64,000 nt of DNA from CAXXXW01 sp963665555 (lineage in GTDB: Bacteria; Pseudomonadota; Alphaproteobacteria; Thalassobaculales; Thalassobaculaceae): the NCBI GenBank assembly GCA_963665555.2, contig OY762308.1, forward strand, positions 620,001 through 684,000, in the 5' to 3' direction. Made by a program: the position numbers and the translations under genes. Every line of letters begins with the position of its first letter. Position 1 is the stretch's first letter. A model generated the notes under the pieces. It was not told the DNA's origin. It saw nothing but the letters and a program-made list of their open reading frames with translations, and made no database searches. Of the stretch, positions 41,722-52,869 are shown in pieces.

Positions 41722-42597
41722 ATGGCGGGAAGCCTGAGCGCGGCGGAGGTCCGCGCCTATCGCGAGGACGGGCTGCTGTTCCCGAAGCGGGCGGTCTCGA
41801 CCGCGGGCGCGGCGCGGCTGCTCGGCGAACTGGAGGCCCACGAGGCCGGAACCGGCGGCCCGGTCAACGGCAAGCACCGCTACAAGTGCCACCTGCTGTT
41901 CCCGTGGATCGACGAGACGATGCGCGACCCGGCGATCCTCGACATGGTGGAGAGCCTGGTCGGCCCCGACATCATGGTCTGGACCTCGCACCTCTACCCC
42001 AAGGAGCCGGGGGACGGGCGGTTCATCTCCTGGCACCAGGACTCGGCCCATTGGGGCCTCGATTCCGACCGGATCGTCACCGTGTGGATCGCGCTCACCC
42101 CGGCGACGCGGGAGAACGGCTGCATGAGGATGCTGCCCGGCAGCCAGCGGACCGGCACGGTGGCGCACCGCGACACCTGGGACCCGGACAACATCCTCAC
42201 CCGCGGCCAGACCATCGACGCCGCGATCGAGGAGGACCGCGCGGTCTCGGTCGAACTCGCGGCGGGGGAGGCGTCGCTCCACCATGTGTTCATGTGGCAC
42301 GCCTCGCACGCCAACCGTTCCGGCGGCCGGCGGGTCGGGCTGGCGCTGCGCTACATCACGCCGGACGCGCGCCAGACCCGCACGGCGCGCGACTTCGCCA
42401 CGCTGGTGCGCGGCGAGGACCGTTTCGGCCATTTCGAGCCGGAGCCGCGCCCGCGCGCGGCCATGGACCCGGAATTCGTGCGCCTGCACGAGGAGATCGC
42501 CGCCATCCAGGGCGCGATCTACCTGGACGGGACCGACCGGGCCGGACTCCAGGGGTTGTCCGACGACAGGGGCGGCCCCTCGATCCCGCGCCAGTAG
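41722..42597 (+). CDS. Phytanoyl-CoA dioxygenase (PhyH) family protein
   Basis: A 291-residue Fe(II)/2-oxoglutarate oxygenase. The iron facial triad is H-x-D in FISWHQDSAHWG and the distal histidine in FMWHASHANRSGGRRVGLALRYI, where the arginine would bind 2-oxoglutarate. LTPATRENGCMRMLPGSQRTG is the usual PhyH linker. Such enzymes in bacteria hydroxylate diverse small molecules; the substrate is unknown. GGGGAGGGGAGCC precedes the ATG. The last 79 bp overlap the 3' end of the convergent higA gene. Confidence 0.87.
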   Translation: MAGSLSAAEVRAYREDGLLFPKRAVSTAGAARLLGELEAHEAGTGGPVNGKHRYKCHLLFPWIDETMRDPAILDMVESLVGPDIMVWTSHLYPKEPGDGRFISWHQDSAHWGLDSDRIVTVWIALTPATRENGCMRMLPGSQRTGTVAHRDTWDPDNILTRGQTIDAAIEEDRAVSVELAAGEASLHHVFMWHASHANRSGGRRVGLALRYITPDARQTRTARDFATLVRGEDRFGHFEPEPRPRAAMDPEFVRLHEEIAAIQGAIYLDGTDRAGLQGLSDDRGGPSIPRQ

Positions 42598-42887
42598 GGG
42601 GCCACGTCGATCTCGTCCTCGCGCGCGCGCATCCGGGCGATGTCGTGCGCCAGCTGCATCCGCAGGAGCGTGTCCGCCCGCACGCCGAACGCCTTCTCGA
42701 TCCTGAGCGCCATTTCGGGCGAGAGCCGCGCGCGCTCGTTGAACAGCGCCGACAGCGCCGGGCGCGTCACGCCCAGGATGCGCGCCGCCTCGGTCACCGT
42801 CAGGCCGAGGGGCTCGGCGATCTCCCTGCGCGCGAACCCGCCGGGATGGCTGGGATTCTTCAACTCGACGCCTTCGTTCTTCGCCAT
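42519..42887 (-). CDS. higA: HigA-type antitoxin (XRE family)
   Basis: A 122-residue HTH antitoxin: KNPSHPGGFARREIAEPLGLTVTEAARILGVTRPALSALFNERARLSPEMALRIEKAFGVRADTLLRMQLAHDIARMRARE, exactly the HigA/VapI pattern with an XRE helix-turn-helix. About 25 residues at the C-terminus (after DEIDVAPYW) have no counterpart in typical 95–100-residue HigA and read antisense to the PhyH-family gene. It follows higB by 47 bp, the toxin-first order usual for HigBA. It should neutralise HigB and repress the operon at the palindrome upstream. Confidence 0.88.
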   Translation of the reverse strand: MAKNEGVELKNPSHPGGFARREIAEPLGLTVTEAARILGVTRPALSALFNERARLSPEMALRIEKAFGVRADTLLRMQLAHDIARMRAREDEIDVAPYWRGIEGPPLSSDNPWSPARSVPSR

Positions 42888-42934
42888 GCTCCCCTCCCGC
42901 CGACGATTTCCGCCGGTTCGACGGATTTCCCCGT

Positions 42935-43225
42935 CTAGTGGTAGTCCTCGTAGTCGAGGTCGACGATTTCGTCGGCGCCGCGGTCGATCCTGAACGTTAT
43001 TCGCCAATTCGCCGTCGCCCGCAGGCTCCAGGCTCCCGCGCGGTCGCCCGCGAGGCGGTGCGCTCGCCAATAGGGCACGGCGAACAACTCGTCCTCGTCG
43101 CGCATGTTCCGCAGGAAAGTGGCCATGTCCAGCAGCTTTTGCGCGACATCGCGCCGAAAGCCCCGCGTGTCGCCGTCCCGGATCAACCGCCGAAGCCCCT
43201 TGTGGCGCACATTCCGAATCCTCAT
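42935..43225 (-). CDS. higB: HigB-type toxin (RelE/ParE superfamily)
   Basis: A 96-residue toxin: RHKGLRRLIRDGDTRGFRRDVAQKLLDMATFL, then a divergent AHRLAGDRAGAWSLRATANWRITFRIDRGADEIVDLDYEDYH. The SLRATANWRITFRI and D-L-D-Y-E-D-Y-H ending are the HigB hallmarks; the family cleaves mRNA on the ribosome. The middle is slightly longer than typical HigB, with an extra ELFAVPYW segment. The promoter carries a perfect palindrome. Confidence 0.88.
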   Translation of the reverse strand: MRIRNVRHKGLRRLIRDGDTRGFRRDVAQKLLDMATFLRNMRDEDELFAVPYWRAHRLAGDRAGAWSLRATANWRITFRIDRGADEIVDLDYEDYH

Positions 43226-43246
43226 CTTCCACCTACCCGGTTATCC

Positions 43247-43272
43247 GTAAAGCGTCAAGCGACGCTTTACGG
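43247..43272 (-). promoter_or_regulatory. Palindromic operator/promoter of higBA
   Basis: A perfect inverted repeat, CGTAAAGCGTC (43247–43257), 4-nt spacer, GACGCTTTACG (43262–43272), 22 bp upstream of the higB ATG. Read on the minus strand it contains TTGACG (43259–43254), a good −35 box, so a protein bound here would occlude RNA polymerase. This is the expected HigA autoregulatory site. Confidence 0.75.
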
Positions 43273-43358
43273 GGCGCGGGAGGCCGGCCGCGCGGGCGGC
43301 TTCCCGTTCCCGTCTTCGGGCTATGGAAGGGTCAGGGCGGTTTTTCGGCGGATTGGGG

Positions 43359-44816
<1,458 letters not shown>

Positions 44817-44838
44817 GGCGTCATGGGGGCGCGGCCGG

Positions 44839-46224
44839 TTACTCCGCCGCCCGGGCGGCCTCTTCCGGGTCCGGCCGGCGGTCGCGCATGGTGACGAACT
44901 CCTCCGCCGCCGTCGGGTGGATGCCGACCGTGGCGTCGAAATCCGCCTTCGTCGCGCCCATCTTCACCGCGACGGCGAAGCCCTGGACGATCTCCGGCGC
45001 GTCCACGCCCACCATGTGCGCGCCGACGACGCGCCCGCTCGCCCGGTCCACCACCAGTTTCTGCATCCCGCGTTCCGGGTTTTCGGTGAGCGTGTATTTC
45101 ATCGGCCGGAACCCGGCGGCGTACACATCGACCGCGCCGTACCGGGCGCGCGCCTCGTGCTCCGGCAGGCCGACGGAGGCGACCGGCGGCTGGCTGAACA
45201 CCGCGCTCGGCACGTTCTCGCGGTCGGCGGACATCGGGTTGGCGTTGTAGACCGTCTCGGCGAAGGCGCGGCCCTCCGCGATCGCCACCGGCGTGAGGTT
45301 GAGCCGGTCGGTCGCGTCGCCGATGGCGTAGACGCCCGGAACGCTCGTCCGGCTCCATTCGTCCACCCGGACGGCCCCGTTCGGGGCGAGCGCGACGCCC
45401 GCTTCCTCCAGCCCCAGCCCGCGCGTGTTGGGCGCGCGGCCGGTGGCGTACATGATCCGGTCCGCCTCGACGACCCGCCCGTCGTTGAGGAAGGCGCGCG
45501 CGCCGCCGCCGGCCTTCTCGATCCGCGCCGGCAGGGTTCCGGGGCGGAGCCGCACGCCCTTCTTCGCCATCTCGGCGCCGAGCGTGTCGCGCACATCCTC
45601 GTCGAAGCCGCGCAGCGGCTTGTCGGCGCGGAACACGAGGTCCACCTCCGAGCCGAAACCGTCGAGGATTCCCGCGAACTCCACCGCGATGTAGCCGGAG
45701 CCGACGATGACGATTTTCTCCGGCCTTTCCGGGAGTTCCAGGGCGTCGTTCGAGTCGATCGCCAACTCGATGCCGGGAATGTCCGGCATGGTCGGCCAGC
45801 CGCCGACCGCGACCAGGATCCGCTCCGCCGTCATCCGCCTCCCGTCGACCGCGACCGTATGCGGGCCGGCCAGCACGCCGCGCCCGCGCACGCGCTCGAC
45901 GCCGGCGTTCTCCAGCAGCCGCACATAGACGCCGTGCAGCCGGTCGAGCTCGCGGTTCTTGGCGGCGATCATCGCCGGCCAGTCGTGCGCGATGTCCCCG
46001 GCCGTCCAGCCGTAGCCGCGCGCGTCGGCGGCCTCCTCCGGGAAATGGCTGCCGTAGACCAGCAGCTTCTTCGGCACGCAGCCGCGCAGCACGCAGGTGC
46101 CGCCCTCGCGGATTTCCTCGACGATGGCGACGCGCGCGCCATAGGCGCCGGCCATCCGCGCGGCGCGCACGCCGCCGGAGCCGGCGCCGATGACGATCAG
46201 GTCGTAGTCGTAACCGCCGGCCAT
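44839..46224 (-). CDS. gor: Glutathione-disulfide reductase
   Basis: A 461-residue pyridine-nucleotide disulfide oxidoreductase. FAD motif GAGSGGVRAARM is at residues 13–24, the redox disulfide is in EGGTCVLRGCVPKK, the NAD(P)H domain has GSGYIAVEFAGILDGFGSEV with an arginine pair downstream favouring NADPH, and the C-terminal dimerisation domain has GIHPTAAEEFVTM with the catalytic His-Glu pair. The redox-Cys spacing and GIHPTAAEE fit glutathione reductase rather than lipoamide or mercury reductases. It maintains cytosolic GSH. Glutathione synthesis genes are not in the window. Confidence 0.9.
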   Translation of the reverse strand: MAGGYDYDLIVIGAGSGGVRAARMAGAYGARVAIVEEIREGGTCVLRGCVPKKLLVYGSHFPEEAADARGYGWTAGDIAHDWPAMIAAKNRELDRLHGVYVRLLENAGVERVRGRGVLAGPHTVAVDGRRMTAERILVAVGGWPTMPDIPGIELAIDSNDALELPERPEKIVIVGSGYIAVEFAGILDGFGSEVDLVFRADKPLRGFDEDVRDTLGAEMAKKGVRLRPGTLPARIEKAGGGARAFLNDGRVVEADRIMYATGRAPNTRGLGLEEAGVALAPNGAVRVDEWSRTSVPGVYAIGDATDRLNLTPVAIAEGRAFAETVYNANPMSADRENVPSAVFSQPPVASVGLPEHEARARYGAVDVYAAGFRPMKYTLTENPERGMQKLVVDRASGRVVGAHMVGVDAPEIVQGFAVAVKMGATKADFDATVGIHPTAAEEFVTMRDRRPDPEEAARAAE

Positions 46225-46268
46225 CGCGCCCGCCTCCGCCTCGCCTTCCGCTCGCGCCCCCGCGGCCG

Positions 46269-47771
46269 TCAGCCGTCGAGGCCGCCCATCAGGATGTATT
46301 TCAGCTCGGTGTACTCGTCCATGCCGTATTTGGAGCCTTCGCGCCCCAGGCCGGACTCCTTCACGCCGCCGAACGGCGCCACCTCGGTCGAGAGGATGCC
46401 CTCGTTGACCGCGACCATGCCGTATTCCAGCGCCTCGGCGACGCGCCACACCCGGCCGAGGTCGCGGGCGTAGAAGTACGACGCCAGCCCGAATTCGGTG
46501 TCGTTCGCCATCTCGACGACCTCCGCCTCGTCCCTGAAGCGGAACAGCGGCGCCACCGGGCCGAACGTCTCCTCCCGGAAGATCGCCATGTCGCGCGTGG
46601 CGCCGGTCAGCACGGTCGGGCGGTAGAACAGTTCGCCGAGGTCGCTCCGCTCCCCGCCGCTCGCCACCGCCGCGCCCAGGGCCACGGCGTCGCGCACATG
46701 CTCCTCCGTCTTGTCCACCGCCGCCGGCTCGATCATCGGGCCGATGACGACGCCCGGCTCGAAGCCGTCGCCCATCTTCATCGCGGCGGCGGCCCTGGCG
46801 AACGCGCGCGCGAACTCGTCGTAGATGCCGTCCTGCACGAAGATGCGGTTGGCGCAGACGCAGGTCTGGCCGGCGTTGCGGAACTTGCAGGCGATGGCGC
46901 CCTCGACGGCCTTCTCCACGTCGGCGTCGTCGAAGACGATCAGCGGCGCGTTGCCGCCGAGTTCGAGCGAGATTTTCTTCACCGTGCTGGCCGACTGGCG
47001 CATCAGCACCTTGCCGATCTCGGTGGAGCCGGTGAAGGTGACCTTGCGGACGATGGGGCTTTCGGTCATCTCGGTCCCGATCTCGCCCGACTTCCTGCCG
47101 GTGACGACATTGAAGACCCCGGCCGGGATGCCGGCCCGCGTCGCCAGTTCGCCCATCGCCAGCGCCGAGAACGGCGTGAGCTTGGCCGGCTTCACGACGA
47201 TCGTGCAGCCCGCCGCCAGCGCCGGCGCCGCCTTGCGGGTAATCATCGCGTTCGGGAAGTTCCACGGCGTGATCGCGGCGACCACGCCCACCGGCTGGCG
47301 GATGACCAAGATCCGCTTGCCGTTCTGGTGCTGCGGGATCACGTCGCCGTAGGTCCGTTTCGCCTCCTCGGCGAACCACTCGACGAAGGAGGCGCCGTAG
47401 GCGATCTCGCCCCGCGCCTCGGCGAGCGGCTTGCCCTGCTCCGCCGTCATGATGGCGGCCAGGTCGTCGGCGCTCGCCATCATGAGGTCGTACCAGCGGC
47501 GCAGGATCGCGGCGCGCTCCTTGCCGGTTTTCGCGCGCCAGGCGGGCAGCGCCGCGTCGGCGGCCTCGATGGCGCGGCGCGTGTCGGCCGCGCCCATGTC
47601 GGGCACGGTCCCGACCGTTTCGCCCGTCGCGGGATCGGAGACGGGCACGACCCCGCCGCCGGCGGCGTCGCGCCATTCGCCGTCCACATAGGCCTGCTGG
47701 CGGAACAGCGCCGGATCGGACAGCCTCTCGGCGAGGGAGGGGCGGGCGTCGAGCTTTTCGGCGAGGCTCAT
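46269..47771 (-). CDS. gabD: Succinate-semialdehyde dehydrogenase
   Basis: A 500-residue aldehyde dehydrogenase. ITPWNFPNAMITRKAAPALAAGCTIVVKPAKLTPFSALA and FTGSTEIGKVLMRQSA bind the cofactor; the catalytic glutamate is in SLELGGNAPLIVFDDAD and the catalytic cysteine in FRNAGQTCVCANRI. VKESGLGREGSKYGMDEYTELKYI near the C-terminus is typical of GabD. It oxidises succinate semialdehyde to succinate; acceptance of related semialdehydes is possible. No gabT is nearby. The ATG at 47771 gives the normal family N-terminus. Confidence 0.88.
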   Translation of the reverse strand: MSLAEKLDARPSLAERLSDPALFRQQAYVDGEWRDAAGGGVVPVSDPATGETVGTVPDMGAADTRRAIEAADAALPAWRAKTGKERAAILRRWYDLMMASADDLAAIMTAEQGKPLAEARGEIAYGASFVEWFAEEAKRTYGDVIPQHQNGKRILVIRQPVGVVAAITPWNFPNAMITRKAAPALAAGCTIVVKPAKLTPFSALAMGELATRAGIPAGVFNVVTGRKSGEIGTEMTESPIVRKVTFTGSTEIGKVLMRQSASTVKKISLELGGNAPLIVFDDADVEKAVEGAIACKFRNAGQTCVCANRIFVQDGIYDEFARAFARAAAAMKMGDGFEPGVVIGPMIEPAAVDKTEEHVRDAVALGAAVASGGERSDLGELFYRPTVLTGATRDMAIFREETFGPVAPLFRFRDEAEVVEMANDTEFGLASYFYARDLGRVWRVAEALEYGMVAVNEGILSTEVAPFGGVKESGLGREGSKYGMDEYTELKYILMGGLDG

Positions 47772-47897
47772 GGGAGGTCTCCGGAGGTCGGGGCGGCGCG
47801 CGGCCGGGACCGGCGCTCGCCGGCACCATACCGCCCCCCGGCCGCGAAAGGAAGCGCGCCCCGCGCGCGGCCTCGAACCCGCGCGCGCCCATACGCG

Positions 47898-47933
47898 GCG
47901 CGGCGCGACAAAAGGGGTTGCGCGGCGCGACAA
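47898..47933. repeat. 14-bp direct repeat, 22 bp apart, in the gabD/antitoxin-like divergent gap
   Basis: GCGCGGCGCGACAA occurs at 47898–47911 and again at 47920–47933. The 22-bp spacing is two helical turns, so a dimeric regulator could bind one DNA face. A TATAGG sequence lies at 47944–47949. The whole 234-bp gap (47772–48005) holds no gene. Confidence 0.45.
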
Positions 47934-48005
47934 TCCATGCCCGTATAGGAGGACGGCGACGGTGGCGCGGCCGCCGGGGCCGGTCCGAAAGCGAGGAAAG
48001 AGGCA

Positions 48006-48215
48006 ATGACCGCCGACACCGCTTCCATCCCCGAAACGAAAAGCGCCGCCGGTTCCGGAAGCCGCGGGACGAGGCTTGGCGAAGCAGGCGAGACGATGGT
48101 TCTCGACGGCAAGGCCGCCGTCCGGGTCGCGAAGGCCCTGGTCGATCCGCCGCCGTTCAACGCCGAACTGCGCGCGGCCCTGGAAGAGCACGACCGAACC
48201 GTTGTCTCCCGATGA
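48006..48215 (+). CDS. Orphan TacA/DUF1778-like antitoxin fragment
   Basis: A 69-residue protein whose second half (MVLDGKAAVRVAKALVDPPPFNAELRAALEEHDRTVVSR) looks like the C-terminus of a DUF1778/TacA antitoxin, where an acetyltransferase-neutralising tail ends with the L-x-x-P-P-x-x-N-x-x-L-R pattern. The N-terminal ribbon-helix-helix expected in TacA is not recognisable; residues 1–28 are low-complexity. No GNAT toxin follows: glmS lies antisense 57 bp downstream. AGGAAAGAGG gives a good ribosome site. Either a decayed or a shortened antitoxin; a family match needs a profile search. Confidence 0.5.
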   Translation: MTADTASIPETKSAAGSGSRGTRLGEAGETMVLDGKAAVRVAKALVDPPPFNAELRAALEEHDRTVVSR

Positions 48216-48272
48216 CGCGCCCGGACGATGCGTCCTCCGGGCAGCCTCGCCCGGCGAAGGCCGCCGGCCGCC

Positions 48273-50115
<1,843 letters not shown>

Positions 50116-50119
50116 GGGA

Positions 50120-51505
50120 TCAGTCCTCCCCGCCGCCGTCGTCGTCGTCGCGCGCGCGCCGGGCCTTTTCGCGCCGGGCGCGGAACCGCGCCGCGCCGCC
50201 CGGCACCGTCCGCGCCGCCGCCCGCGCGACGGCGAGCGCGCCGGCCTCCACCGGCGCGGCGACGGTGCTTCCGGCGCCGACGATGGCGCCGTCGCCCACC
50301 GCGACAGGCGCCACCAGCGCGACGTTCGAGCCGATGAAGGCGCCGGCCCCGATCTCGGTGCGGCGCTTGGCGACGCCGTCGTAGTTGCAGGTGATGGTCC
50401 CCGCCCCGATATTCGCGCCCGCGCCGACGCCGGCGTCGCCGATATAGGCGAGGTGGTTCGCCTTCGCGCCCGCGCCGATCTCCGCCGCCTTGACCTCGAC
50501 GAAATTGCCGATATGCGCGCCCGCGCCGATTTCGGCCCCCGGCCGCAGGCGCGCGTGGGGGCCGACGATCGCGCCTTCGGCCACGACCGCGCCCTCGATA
50601 TGGGAGAAGCTGCGGACCTCGACGCGCGGCCCGATCCGCGCGCCCGGCCCGAAGACGACATGGGGATGCACCGTCGTGTCCCGCCCGATTTCGGTGTCGT
50701 GCGAGAGGAAGACGGTTTCCGGCGCGACCAGCGTGGCCCCGCCCTCCATCGCCGCCGCGCGCAGGCGTCGCTGCATGAGCGCCTCGGCCCGCGCCAGGCC
50801 GGCGCGCGAATCGACGCCCACGAGTTCCTCCCGGCGCGCCTTCGCCAGCGCGGCGCGGCCGCCGTCGCGGCGCGCGATTTCGAGAATGTCGGTGAGGTAG
50901 CGTTCGCCTCCGGCGTTGTCCGCGCGGAGCGCCGCGATCCAGCCGGCAAGCCGCGCCCCGTCCGCCGCCATGGCGCCGCCGTTGCAGAGATGGGGCGGCG
51001 GGCCGGGCGGGCCGCGCTCGGCGAACTCGACGATCCGTTCCGGCCGGCCCCTGGAATCCGTCTCGACCAGGCCGTAGCGCGCCGGGTCGTCCGCCTCGAA
51101 GCCGAGGACGACGACGCCGGGCGGGTCCGCCCCCTCGCGCGCCGCCGCCAGCCGGGCCAGCGTCTCCGTCGTCGCCAGCGGCGTGTCGCCGAACGCGACC
51201 AGGACCGTGCCGGAGAAGCCCGCCAGTTCCGGCAGCGCCGCGCGAACCGCGTCCCCGGTGCCGCGTGGCTCGGCCTGGACGGCGATGCGGGCCCGGGGCG
51301 CCGCCGCGCGCGCCGCCTCGGCGACCGCCTCGTGGCCCGGCGCGACGACGACGACCGGAGGGTCCGGCCGGAGCGGCTCCAGCGCGGCGAGGACATGGCC
51401 GATCATCGGCCGTCCGGCGACCTTGTGCAGGACCTTCGGCGTGTCGGACTTCATGCGCGCGCCCTTGCCGGCGGCGAGGACGATGGCGGCGACGGGTCGG
51501 GGCAT
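50120..51505 (-). CDS. glmU: Bifunctional GlcNAc-1-P uridyltransferase / GlcN-1-P acetyltransferase
   Basis: A 461-residue bifunctional enzyme. The N-terminal nucleotidyltransferase has AAIVLAAGKGARMKSDTPKVLHKVAGRPMIGHVL and EPRGTGDAV and GDTPL. The C-terminal left-handed beta-helix is visible as hexapeptide repeats (GAGAHIGNFVEVKAAEIGAGAKANHLAYIGDAGVGAGANIGAGTITCNYDG), with acetyltransferase residues in NHLAYIGD. ATG at 51505 gives the standard N-terminus. The C-terminal tail after residue 430 is basic then acidic. It is followed immediately by glmS. Confidence 0.95.
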   Translation of the reverse strand: MPRPVAAIVLAAGKGARMKSDTPKVLHKVAGRPMIGHVLAALEPLRPDPPVVVVAPGHEAVAEAARAAAPRARIAVQAEPRGTGDAVRAALPELAGFSGTVLVAFGDTPLATTETLARLAAAREGADPPGVVVLGFEADDPARYGLVETDSRGRPERIVEFAERGPPGPPPHLCNGGAMAADGARLAGWIAALRADNAGGERYLTDILEIARRDGGRAALAKARREELVGVDSRAGLARAEALMQRRLRAAAMEGGATLVAPETVFLSHDTEIGRDTTVHPHVVFGPGARIGPRVEVRSFSHIEGAVVAEGAIVGPHARLRPGAEIGAGAHIGNFVEVKAAEIGAGAKANHLAYIGDAGVGAGANIGAGTITCNYDGVAKRRTEIGAGAFIGSNVALVAPVAVGDGAIVGAGSTVAAPVEAGALAVARAAARTVPGGAARFRARREKARRARDDDDGGGED

Positions 51506-51710
51506 GGGCGGATCGCGGGCGGATTGGAGGGACGCGGCCGGCGCGCGGCGCGCCCGACAGGATGCCATGGCGCCGCCCGGCCCCCAAATCACGAAATCTT
51601 ACCGAACGCAACGCCGCCCGGCGGGCGTTGCGCCGGGGCGGGGCGGGGGGTAGGGTTCGGGTTCCGGGCGCGCGAGCGGCGCCGGGACGGCAAACGAACG
51701 GGAGGCGGAA

Positions 51711-52167
51711 ATGAGCATGGCGGCGGTCGAGACCGAGGCCCCGGCGGGGCCGGGATACGCGCTGACCAGGGCGGGCAAGGGCCGGGAGGTCGCCGGGCGA
51801 ATTGACCAGGGCGGGCAAGGGCCGGGAGGTCGCCGGGCGGCGCAGCTTCCTGTCCTACCGCGAGACCGGCATCACGGAGGCGACCGGCGGCAAGCTGCGC
51901 GCCCAGTTCACCGTCGGCAAGCAGGGCCTGTCGGAGCCGACCGGCTGGCATGTCCATGTCTGCGACGCCCAGGTCGTGCACATGCTGAAGGGCTGGGTCG
52001 ACCTCGAATTCGCCGGCGGCGACAAGGTGCGGATCGAGGCGGGCGACGTGCTGATGATCCCCGGCGGCGTGCCCCACAACGAGACCGCCACCTCCGACGA
52101 GTTCGAACTGCTCGAACTGTCGATCCCGGCCGACATGGGCACGCGCCCCTGCGATCCCCCGGCCTGA
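51711..52167 (+). CDS. Cupin-domain protein (frame broken by a 40-bp tandem duplication)
   Basis: A small cupin: TGWHVHVCDAQVVHMLKGWVDLEFAGGDKVRIEAGDVLMIPGGVPHNETATSDEFELLEL carries both cupin motifs with metal-binding His residues. GGAGGCGGAA supports the ATG at 51711. A 40-bp tandem copy (51763–51802 repeated from 51803) shifts the frame between GREVAGR and the cupin core; deleting it gives one 138-residue protein, GYALTRAGKGREVAGRRSFLSYRETG, read straight through. As it stands a shorter product could start at the TTG at 51802. The function is unknown. Confidence 0.8.
51763..51839 (+). repeat. 40-bp tandem duplication inside the cupin gene
   Basis: A 37-bp sequence beginning TGACCAGGGCGGGCAAGG is at 51763–51799 and is repeated exactly at 51803–51839, so the unit is 40 bp with AAT between copies. 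As 40 is not a multiple of three it breaks the frame, and removing one copy restores it. It may be a real recent duplication or an assembly artefact. Confidence 0.9.
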
Positions 52168-52232
52168 CGGAAGGCCGCGCCCGGCCCGCCGGCCTTGCGG
52201 TTTCGCGGGGCCGGCGCGCCCGGCGGCGGCGT

Positions 52233-52730
52233 TCAGCCTTCGGAGAGGCGGGCCGTCGCGCGCTCCAGCGCGCGCAGCGTCTCGTCGCTCACATGGTGCT
52301 CCAGCCCCTCGGCGTCGGCTTCCGCCATGTCGGGCGGCACGCCGATGGCGTGCAGGAAGTCGAGCACGATGCGGTGCCGCGCGCGCGAGCGGTCCGCCAG
52401 TTCCCGCCCCCTGCCGGTGAGGAAGATCGCGCGATAGGGCTTCGAATCGACGAATCCGTCCTTTTGCAGCCGCTGGATCGTCGCGTTCACCGTCGGCCGG
52501 CTGACGCCGAGATGGGAGGCGAGGTCCACCAGCCGCGCCTCGCCGTGGATCTCGATCAGGTCCGAGATCAGCTCCACGTAGTCTTCCGCGATCTCGACGC
52601 TGTGGTCGTCGCGCACGCGCTGGAACAGCGCGGCCCGGCGGCCGGAATCGGCGAGGTCGATCACCGGCGCGTTGGCGTCCTCCGCCGCGTCCTCGACCGG
52701 GACGCCGGGTTCCGCGGGTCGCTTGGCCAA
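52233..52730 (-). CDS. mntR: Manganese-responsive repressor MntR (DtxR family)
   Basis: A DtxR-family metalloregulator: an N-terminal winged helix (AEDYVELISDLIEIHGEARLVDLASHLGVSRPTVNATIQRLQKDGFV) and a dimerisation/metal domain with Glu/His ligands (GLEHHVSDETL). The longest ORF starts with a GTG at 52778, but that codon lies inside the MntR box, so I prefer the TTG at 52730 (MAKRPAEPG), preceded by GGAAGGGG. It is divergent from the manganese ABC operon and should repress both that operon and itself when Mn(II) is plentiful. Confidence 0.85.
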   Translation of the reverse strand: MAKRPAEPGVPVEDAAEDANAPVIDLADSGRRAALFQRVRDDHSVEIAEDYVELISDLIEIHGEARLVDLASHLGVSRPTVNATIQRLQKDGFVDSKPYRAIFLTGRGRELADRSRARHRIVLDFLHAIGVPPDMAEADAEGLEHHVSDETLRALERATARLSEG

Positions 52731-52769
52731 GACCGTCGCCCCTTCCGTCGAAAAAGCCTTGCCTACACT

Positions 52770-52787
52770 GGTTAGCACCGGCTAACC
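52770..52787. promoter_or_regulatory. MntR box between mntR and mntA
   Basis: GGTTAGC–ACCG–GCTAACC, a perfect 7-bp inverted repeat with 4-bp centre. The core TAGCACCGGCTA matches the MntR-box form seen at E. coli mntH (TAGCAAAGGCTA) at every position but the two central ones. A TTGCCT (52759–52764) lies just upstream as a possible −35 for the plus-strand operon, so the box would sit across that promoter. Confidence 0.75.
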
Positions 52788-52869
52788 TTATCCGGCCGCC
52801 CTAACTTCCCCGCCATCGGGGCCGGGGAGGGCGCGCGAGGACGGATCGGCGGCCGGTCGCCACGCAAGG

